Shown one piece after another: positions 32,739 through 38,144 of a stretch of DNA of 38,144 nucleotides (its first letter is position 1; each line of letters starts with the position of its first letter). Source of the stretch: Deltaproteobacteria bacterium GWF2_42_12 (lineage in GTDB: Bacteria; Desulfobacterota; GWC2-55-46; UBA9637); contig MGQA01000110.1 in the NCBI GenBank assembly GCA_001797665.1, positions 6,157-44,300 on the forward strand, written 5' to 3'. The position numbers and the translations under genes are program-made. A model generated the notes under the pieces. That model searched no databases. It worked only from the letters and a program-made list of their open reading frames with translations, and was not told the DNA's origin.

Positions 32739-33182
32739 TTGTTTAGGGGAAGATTTGAACATACTATTGATTCCAAAGGAAGAATTAGCATCCCGTCTAA
32801 ATTTCGGGAAGTTTTAGTAGATAGGTATGATGAGAGGCTTGTCATTACAAATAGCTACGATGGATGCCTTGTTGCCTATCCTTTTAAGGAATGGCAGATT
32901 GTAGAAGAGAAGGCCAGCAAGTTGACGACGATAAAGAAAGAGACATCAGACTTCTTACGGTTTTTTATCTCTGGCGCAACTGAGTGTCCTATAGATAAGC
33001 TCGGCAGAGTTCTTATACCACCGGTTTTACGGGAACATGCGAAATTGGAAAAGGACATTGTGCTTGTTGGCACCCTCAAGCAGGTTGAGATTTGGGCTAA
33101 AATAAGGTGGGAGGCAATTATAGCACGGGCTCAACAGGATGAGGGTGGGGTCAGAGAGGTTCTTGCAGGGTTGGGACTATAG
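32739..33182 (+). CDS. mraZ: Transcriptional regulator MraZ
   Basis: 147 residues with two AbrB-like SpoVT/MraZ domains: FRGRFEHTIDSKGRISIPSKFRE and, at about 85-100, GATECPIDKLGRVLIPPVLREHAKLEKDIVLVG. Length is normal. The start is TTG 32739, since the conserved MFRGR begins here and AAGAAAGGGG (32722-32731) precedes it by seven bases. MraZ represses or tunes its own division and cell-wall cluster by binding repeats in the leader, which are present at 32660-32709. It is the first gene of the dcw cluster. Confidence 0.96.
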   Translation: MFRGRFEHTIDSKGRISIPSKFREVLVDRYDERLVITNSYDGCLVAYPFKEWQIVEEKASKLTTIKKETSDFLRFFISGATECPIDKLGRVLIPPVLREHAKLEKDIVLVGTLKQVEIWAKIRWEAIIARAQQDEGGVREVLAGLGL

Positions 33183-33189
33183 TTTAACA

Positions 33190-33260
33190 ACTCTATAGAA
33201 AAATGCAAAGTGCAAATTTCAAGTTAAAAAATAAAAGCATCCTTAATTTCAAAATTTGCA
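33190..33260 (+). repeat. Small inverted repeat between mraZ and rsmH
   Basis: TGCAAATTT (from about 33209) faces AAATTTGCA (ending 33261), a perfect 9-bp stem, with reiterated AAATGCAAAG-type words on the left. The right arm runs up to the rsmH ATG and leaves rsmH without a clear Shine-Dalgarno. Confidence 0.5.
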
Positions 33261-34193
33261 ATGATTAAGCATATCCCTGTAATGACAGATGAGGTGATAA
33301 AGTTTCTTAACTGCAAACCCGATGGTATATATGTAGACGGAACACTTGGCGGCGGAGGACACACTGCTCAAATACTGGATGCAAGCGCTCCGACAGGCCG
33401 GGTAATAGGAATAGATTGGGATGAAGATGCTATTAAAGCAGCAAGGACGGAGCTCAAGGATTATTCTCAGAGGCTTACTATAGTAAGGGAGAATTTTGCC
33501 AATATAAAGGAGATAATGGATAGTCTAACTATAAAAGGGGTTGATGGGATTTTGTTAGATTTAGGCGTATCTTCTTATCATCTTGAAAGTCAGGAGAGGG
33601 GATTTAGTTTCAGATTCGATTCGCCGCTTGATATGAGGATGGATAGAAGACAGGGAGAATCAGCATATGATATTGTAAATAAATATTCTTGCGGCCAATT
33701 AGAAGATATCATACGAAAATTCGGGGAAGAGCGATGGGCAAAAAAGATTGCGAAAGCAATTACTGAGAGACGGCGTCATGGGCCAATAGCTACAACAAAG
33801 GAACTTTCTGACCTGGTGTCATCTGCCATACCAAAAAGGTTTCATCCGACAGATATTCACCCTGCTACAAAGACCTTTCAGGCAATAAGGATTGCCGTAA
33901 ATGACGAACTTAATAATTTGAAAAAGGCGATTGATGACTGTGTAGACCTTCTTTTTCCAGGCGGAAGGATTGCTATAATATCATTTCATTCGCTTGAGGA
34001 CAGAATTGTTAAAATATCTTTCAGAAGAATAGAGAAGGGTTGCACATGTCCCGATGATTTTCCGAGGTGTGTTTGTGGTAAAAAACCAAGGCTTAGCATT
34101 GTAACTAAAAAACCTGTAACTCCGTCATTACAAGAGATATCAAAAAACCCCAGGGCAAGGAGCGCCAAGCTCAGGGTAGGAGAGAGGCTGTAG
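33261..34193 (+). CDS. rsmH: 16S rRNA (cytosine(1402)-N4)-methyltransferase
   Basis: 310 residues, normal for RsmH (MraW). The SAM-binding motif I VDGTLGGGGHT is at 25-35, followed by IGIDWDEDAIKAA, the substrate region DGILLDLGVSSYHLES, and the C-terminal GGRIAIISFHSLEDRIVK. It methylates C1402 in the decoding centre. The start ATG 33261 lies within the arm of a hairpin and has no Shine-Dalgarno; MIKHIPVMTDEVI is nevertheless the canonical start. The stop abuts ftsL. Confidence 0.97.
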   Translation: MIKHIPVMTDEVIKFLNCKPDGIYVDGTLGGGGHTAQILDASAPTGRVIGIDWDEDAIKAARTELKDYSQRLTIVRENFANIKEIMDSLTIKGVDGILLDLGVSSYHLESQERGFSFRFDSPLDMRMDRRQGESAYDIVNKYSCGQLEDIIRKFGEERWAKKIAKAITERRRHGPIATTKELSDLVSSAIPKRFHPTDIHPATKTFQAIRIAVNDELNNLKKAIDDCVDLLFPGGRIAIISFHSLEDRIVKISFRRIEKGCTCPDDFPRCVCGKKPRLSIVTKKPVTPSLQEISKNPRARSAKLRVGERL

Positions 34194-34541
34194 ATGTCCA
34201 ATATTGCTATAAAGGGAACATTTACCGCAGGAACATTATCACGTCAGAGGATTGGGCGAAGAGATTCTGCGAAAGGAAAGAGTTCTCTTATTTCCGCTGT
34301 TAAGGTAATAGTAATAATCCTATTTGCAGCGCTCTTTTACCTCTGGAGCAGACTTGAGGTTGTAAGTGTTGGCTACGAGATAGCAGAAGCTAATAAAGCG
34401 AGAGCAGAACTTATGTCTGATAACAAAAGGCTTAAACTTGCACTATTGTCTTTGAAATCTCCAGAAAGGATAGAGAATATTGCGGCTAATAAGTTTGGTC
34501 TGGTCTATCCAAAAGGAGAACAGGTGGTAATAGTAAGATGA
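34194..34541 (+). CDS. ftsL: FtsL-like cell division protein
   Basis: 115 residues. Basic cytoplasmic N terminus (residues 1-30), one membrane helix at about 35-51 (AVKVIVIILFAALFYLW), then a periplasmic helix of leucine-zipper type (LEVVSVGYEIAEANKARAELMSDNKRLKLALLSLKSPERIENIA). Size, topology and place between rsmH and ftsI fit FtsL. It would connect FtsB and FtsQ to FtsI/FtsW. No gap separates it from rsmH. Sequence conservation in this family is low, so position carries most of the weight. Confidence 0.85.
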   Translation: MSNIAIKGTFTAGTLSRQRIGRRDSAKGKSSLISAVKVIVIILFAALFYLWSRLEVVSVGYEIAEANKARAELMSDNKRLKLALLSLKSPERIENIAANKFGLVYPKGEQVVIVR

Positions 34542-34833
34542 TTGGATAGGGTTGGTTATATTCCCTCTGAGTTAGCACCTTATGAGTTAAATTCTACGCA
34601 AACATGTCCCCGAAGGTTTTAATCGGGGAATGGAAAGAAAATTTAAACGCCCTGTTGTCATTCCCGCCTCCCCCTGTCCCCCTCATAGAGGGGGATAAAG
34701 GAGGAGGCGGGAATCCAGTCCCCGGTTAAAGATTTCGGGGACAAGCATTAAAAAATAGAAAACTGGATGCCCGATAGAGACATTCGGGCATGACATAAAT
34801 TTGGTTCCAGCTTGTCCGGGTTAGGAATAAAGA
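34542..34833 (+). repeat. 292-base gap with MITE/REP-like composite repeat (34656-34795)
   Basis: A 140-base element runs from TGTCATTCCCG to CGGGCATGACA (34656-34795), near-perfect 11-base terminal inverted repeats. Inside are three nested hairpins: TTCCCGCCTCC.../...GGAGGCGGGAA (34659-34713), GTCCCCG/CGGGGAC (34718-34742), and TGCCCGA/TCGGGCA (about 34768-34790). A fourth, TCCCCGA/TCGGGGA, lies just upstream near 34610-34628. No ORF or clear promoter was found in the gap. Confidence 0.65.
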
Positions 34834-36780
34834 ATGAAGAAAATGAAAGAAAATACATCTTGGTTAAGATTTCGTATTTTTATAGTTTTGGTCAGTTTCA
34901 TTTTTGTATTTATAGCAATCTTTATAAGGGCGTTTCAGCTTCAGGTCTTGGAGAGGGATAAGCTTAAGGCGTTAGCAGACAGGGCGCATCTGAAGGCCGT
35001 AAGCATTATACCCAAAAGAGGAACTATCTATGACAGAGGGATGCGTGAACTTGCAGTGAGCACTGAAGTTGAGTCGGTTTATGCTCAGCCTGCCAAGATT
35101 GAGAATATAAAAAAGACCTCTGGCCTTCTTGCCTCTGCCCTGTCAATAGACAGGAAAGAATTGGAGTCAAAATTTACATCTAAAAAATCCTTTGTGTGGG
35201 TCAAGAGACAATTAGATTTTGCCGAGGGTGAACAGATACAGAGGCTGAATATCCAGGGGATAGGCTTTGTTAAAGAGGGGAGAAGATTTTATCCGAATCC
35301 TCAAATAGCCGGGCATATTATTGGCTTTGTTGGAGTGGATTCTAAGGGTCTTGAAGGCGTAGAGTTGGAGTATGAAGAATATATGGCTGGCGCATCTGCG
35401 CGCCTGATAGGAGAAAGGGATGCGCATGGTAATGAAATCTTATTTGATAGTACTGATAAGGATGCTTCTAAAGGTATGAACTTAATTCTTACTATAGATA
35501 AAACCATTCAGTATATAGCTGAAAAGGAGCTTTTTAAGGCTGTTTCAAACAATAAGGCAAAGGGCGGTATGGTTGTAGTGATGGATCCATCCACCGGAGA
35601 AATCCTCGCAATGGCTAATGCCCCGCATTTTAAGCCAAATAATTTCTATGAATATAGTAATCCGAGTATCTGGCGTAATAAGGTGGTTACTGATGCCTTT
35701 GAGCCCGGTTCGACTTTTAAAACATTTCTTGTAGCCGCTGCCTTTGAAGAGGGGGTTGCTAAACCCAATGACTTGTTTTTTTGCGAAGAGGGCAGTTATG
35801 GTGTTGCAGATAGGGTGTTTCATGATGTGAAAAAGTTTGGCTGGCTTAGTCTTGCGCAGATAATCAAGCATTCCAGCAATATAGGGGCTGCGAAGATTGG
35901 TAATAGGCTGGGGAAGGATAGATTTTACAGGTATATAAATGATTTTGGTTTTGGGGCAAAGACAGGCATAGATCTTCCAGGGGAAAGTAGCGGTTCAATT
36001 CCGCATTTGAGAGGATGGTCTAATGTGGCTCTTGGCAATATATCCTTTGGTCAGGGCATCTCGGTTACAGGAATTCAATTGATATCAGCCTTTTCAGCTA
36101 TTGCAAATCATGGATATCTTATGAGGCCATATATAGTGAAAGAAATAGTTGATGGGAATGGAAATATTGTTAAAGAGTTCAGGCCTGAGGTAATAAGAAA
36201 AGTTGTATCAGAGGAGACTGCCCGAAAGGTGACTGCTATCCTGAAAGAGGTAACAAAAACAGATGGCACAGGAATCAAGGCTTCAATAGATGGTTTTGAT
36301 GTGGCTGGCAAAACAGGGACTGCTCAGAAACCAGATTTGTTCCAGGGAGGTTATGTCTCTGGTAAATATATAAGTTCTTTTGTAGGATTTGTCCCTGCTG
36401 ATAATCCTGAACTTGTTATACTGGTAATAATTGACGAACCCTCTGTTGGTGAGTTTTATGGGGGCGTTGTAGCAGCCCCTGTTTTTAAAGAGATAGCTAC
36501 TCATGGTCTGGCATATCGTGGTGTATTTCCAAGGGGGACGCATGATACAATAAAGCCCTTGCAGGTTAATTTGTCGAGTATTGATTTTCGGGAAGACGAG
36601 CATGAGGACTTTTATCGTATGCCAGACCTCAAGGGCAAGACTGTGCGCTCAGTCCTGAGATTAGCAAGAGAAATCCCACTTGAGGTTAAGGTTTTTGGCA
36701 GTGGGAGAGCTGCATATCAGCGTCCGCTTCCAGGCGAAAGAATTACGCAGGATACTTTAGCGGAGGTGTGGTTTAAATAG
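34834..36780 (+). CDS. ftsI: Penicillin-binding protein FtsI (septal transpeptidase), with PASTA domain
   Basis: 648 residues. Membrane helix about 11-32 (FRIFIVLVSFIFVFIAIFI). Pedestal domain about 40-220. Transpeptidase active sites: S293 and K296 in GSTFK, S347-S348-N349 (SxN), and K493-T-G-T (KTG). A single PASTA domain from about residue 600 to the end (MPDLKGKTVRSVLRLAREI...) is present, as in some Gram-positive and delta-type PBP2/SpoVD-like enzymes. It makes peptide cross-links at the septum, with FtsW. A 292-base repeat-filled gap separates it from ftsL. All catalytic residues are intact. Confidence 0.96.
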   Translation: MKKMKENTSWLRFRIFIVLVSFIFVFIAIFIRAFQLQVLERDKLKALADRAHLKAVSIIPKRGTIYDRGMRELAVSTEVESVYAQPAKIENIKKTSGLLASALSIDRKELESKFTSKKSFVWVKRQLDFAEGEQIQRLNIQGIGFVKEGRRFYPNPQIAGHIIGFVGVDSKGLEGVELEYEEYMAGASARLIGERDAHGNEILFDSTDKDASKGMNLILTIDKTIQYIAEKELFKAVSNNKAKGGMVVVMDPSTGEILAMANAPHFKPNNFYEYSNPSIWRNKVVTDAFEPGSTFKTFLVAAAFEEGVAKPNDLFFCEEGSYGVADRVFHDVKKFGWLSLAQIIKHSSNIGAAKIGNRLGKDRFYRYINDFGFGAKTGIDLPGESSGSIPHLRGWSNVALGNISFGQGISVTGIQLISAFSAIANHGYLMRPYIVKEIVDGNGNIVKEFRPEVIRKVVSEETARKVTAILKEVTKTDGTGIKASIDGFDVAGKTGTAQKPDLFQGGYVSGKYISSFVGFVPADNPELVILVIIDEPSVGEFYGGVVAAPVFKEIATHGLAYRGVFPRGTHDTIKPLQVNLSSIDFREDEHEDFYRMPDLKGKTVRSVLRLAREIPLEVKVFGSGRAAYQRPLPGERITQDTLAEVWFK

Positions 36781-36972
36781 TTCACGCTGAAAAACGCCCA
36801 TAAGGTTATTTATATCGAAGCTGGTTTAATGGGTGAGGAAACTCGTAACGAAGCTTGATTCTTGAAGCTTGATGCACGGAAGGAACCAAGTATCAAGTCT
36901 CACCAACCAGCATCAATACAAGCCTCGACACCGATAAACCTTTATTGCATCTGGGACGTTTCTGAGCGTGAA
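36781..36972 (+). repeat. About 190-base fold-back element between ftsI and murE
   Basis: TTCACGCTGAAAAACG at the left end and its near-inverse ending GAGCGTGAA at 36972 are terminal inverted repeats (about 16 of 20 positions). Inner words also mirror each other: AAGGTTATTTATATCG with CGATAAACCTTT, and CTGGTTTAATGGGTGAG with CACCAACCAG. GAAGCTTGAT is directly repeated. It fills most of the 248-base gap; the rest is an AT-rich leader before murE. Confidence 0.6.
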
Positions 36973-37028
36973 CTATGAAGAAGGCATTTTTCAGTATCAA
37001 CTAAATAAAATAGCAGTAATTCATAGGT

Positions 37029-38144
37029 ATGAAGAAACTTTCAGAGATTATAAAAAATATGCCAATTAAAAGTATAATTGGCAATCCTGACACGCAGATA
37101 AGGGGTATTGCCTATGACTCAAGGCAGATAGGTAAAGACTTTGTATTTGTTGCCATTAAAGGGCAGCACCTGGATGGTAATAAATTTATTCCTGATGCTG
37201 TGAAAAGTGGGGCATCGGTAGTTCTTGTAGAAGAGCAACCCCCCCTCTCCCCCCCTTTAATAAAGGGAGGCAAGGGGGAGGTTACTCAGGTAATAGTGCC
37301 TGATGTTAGAGAGGCGATGGCAAAATTATCAGCCGTATTTTATGGAGAGCCTTCTAAGGGTATGACACTTATTGGCGTAACAGGCACAAACGGGAAAACA
37401 ACCACAACATATCTTATAGAATCTATACTGACATCTGCTGGTTTAAATCCTGGCGTTATTGGGACGGTCAATTACCGCTATAATGGCAGTATATTTGATG
37501 CCGCACATACTACACCTGAGGCATCAGACCTTCAATTGATTTTCAGAAATATGGCTGATAGCGGCGTTACCCACTGTGTAATGGAGGTTTCTTCCCATGC
37601 GCTTGCCCAGAAAAGGGTGGATGGAAGCAGATTTATTGGCGCAGCATTTACGAACCTTACCCAGGATCATCTCGATTATCATAAGACAATGGATGACTAT
37701 TTCAAGAGTAAGCGCAGGCTTTTTACTGATTTTATAGCCAAGGAAGAAAAGGGTTTTTCCGTAATAAATATAGATGATGAATGGGGTAGAAATCTGATGG
37801 ATATGATTATGGATAAAAGACAGGATGTGAATAAGCAAAGACGAATTATTAGATATAGTCTCAATGGAAATTCAGAGGTGGCGCCTAAAACGAGTATATT
37901 TTCTGAAAGAGGGATAGAGGCAAGCCTGAATACACCGATAGGTTTTATAAATATCTCTTCGCCTCTTTTGGGTGAATATAATCTCCAGAATATTATGGCA
38001 GCAGTAGGTGTTGGCGTAGGGCTTGGACTTGATAAGGGTGATGTGGAGAAGGGGATTAATAATCTTAAGCTGGTTCGTGGAAGGCTTGAAAGGATTGTCT
38101 CAAGAGAAGGTTTCCAGGCTATAGTTGATTATGCCCACACAGGA
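37029..38144 (+). CDS. murE: UDP-N-acetylmuramoyl-tripeptide synthetase (MurE), 3' end outside window
   Basis: 372 codons are visible, open to the last base, so the gene continues. The start is ATG 37029 (MKKLSEIIKNMPIKS), reading IAYDSRQIGKDFVFVAIKGQHLDG, then the ATP-binding P-loop G119-T-N-G-K-T-T (VTGTNGKTTTTYL), TTPEASDL, VMEVSSHALAQKRVDG, FTNLTQDHLDYHKTMDDYF and LGEYNLQNIMAAVGVGVGLGLD. It adds the third amino acid (usually meso-diaminopimelate in Gram-negatives) to UDP-MurNAc-dipeptide. The substrate-specificity motif lies beyond the window. Residues about 70-85 are a repeat-derived insertion (see separate entry). Confidence 0.95.
   Translation, partial: MKKLSEIIKNMPIKSIIGNPDTQIRGIAYDSRQIGKDFVFVAIKGQHLDGNKFIPDAVKSGASVVLVEEQPPLSPPLIKGGKGEVTQVIVPDVREAMAKLSAVFYGEPSKGMTLIGVTGTNGKTTTTYLIESILTSAGLNPGVIGTVNYRYNGSIFDAAHTTPEASDLQLIFRNMADSGVTHCVMEVSSHALAQKRVDGSRFIGAAFTNLTQDHLDYHKTMDDYFKSKRRLFTDFIAKEEKGFSVINIDDEWGRNLMDMIMDKRQDVNKQRRIIRYSLNGNSEVAPKTSIFSERGIEASLNTPIGFINISSPLLGEYNLQNIMAAVGVGVGLGLDKGDVEKGINNLKLVRGRLERIVSREGFQAIVDYAHTG
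37236..37283 (+). repeat. In-frame palindromic repeat inserted in murE
   Basis: A C-rich left arm (AACCCCCCCTCTCC... ) is mirrored by a G-rich right arm (...GGAGGCAAGGGGGAGGTT) around TTTAATAAA. It is read in frame as QPPLSPPLIKGGKGEV (residues 70-85), between strand VVLVEE and TQVIVPDVREA. That is where MurE proteins normally have a short loop. The sequence style equals the REP-like elements at 27902-27980 and 34656-34713. Confidence 0.75.

Noticed and set aside
34656-34795. Insertion sequence
   Set aside because: Terminal inverted repeats exist, but there is no transposase frame and the length is only 140 bases; MITE or REP is the limit of what can be said.

Overview
The window looks like a chromosomal segment of a Gram-negative, anaerobic or microaerophilic bacterium. 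The evidence is several Sec and lipoprotein signals, a periplasmic peptidyl-prolyl isomerase, very large multiheme c-type cytochromes, a four-subunit ferredoxin-dependent oxoacid oxidoreductase, pyruvate phosphate dikinase and an MglA/MglB pair. Gene content and the order tRNA-Ser, SRP RNA, dnaX, ebfC, recR, por, mglB, mglA recall Desulfobacterota (Geobacter-like) or Nitrospirota-like lineages. Species cannot be fixed from sequence alone. Every convincing gene lies on the + strand.

Layout. 1-8399: a compact cluster of membrane, envelope and cytochrome genes (HAMP protein, CsgG/LpoB-like lipoprotein, PpiC-type isomerase, 26-heme lipoprotein cytochrome, 16-heme cytochrome, NHL propeller, triheme c7-type lipoprotein, DUF2155 lipoprotein). 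This is the best candidate for an accessory electron-transfer system. 8497-9513: a response regulator with an HD-GYP output. 9667-10160: two tRNA-Ser genes and the small SRP RNA. 10256-12769: dnaX-ebfC-recR. 12855-15928: porGDAB. 16015-17100: mglB-mglA. 17204-18918: rpsU, a YqeY-like gene and a NIF3-like gene. 18919-19277: a P-loop NTPase remnant and a fold-back repeat. 19278-23377: a very large HAMP/PAS/GAF sensor whose HD-GYP end is split off by a frameshift. 23530-27729: ppdK and a GHKL ATPase. 27987-32554: smc and a CaCA antiporter. 32625-38144: the start of the division and cell-wall cluster (MraZ promoter and operator, mraZ, rsmH, ftsL, ftsI, murE; murE runs off the end).

Functional picture. 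The cytochrome block would carry electrons between periplasm and cell surface, with the isomerase and the small lipoprotein plausibly helping assembly; this is inference. porGDAB plus ppdK form a pyruvate/acetyl-CoA/PEP node. Two HD-GYP proteins point to cyclic-di-GMP turnover, and MglAB to polarity control.

A second theme is repeats. Most larger intergenic gaps hold hairpins built from short reiterated words, or REP/MITE-like palindromes. Three coding genes (the sensor, smc, murE) carry in-frame short repeats of the same style. dnaX contains an eight-A slippery run placed as in organisms that make both tau and gamma.
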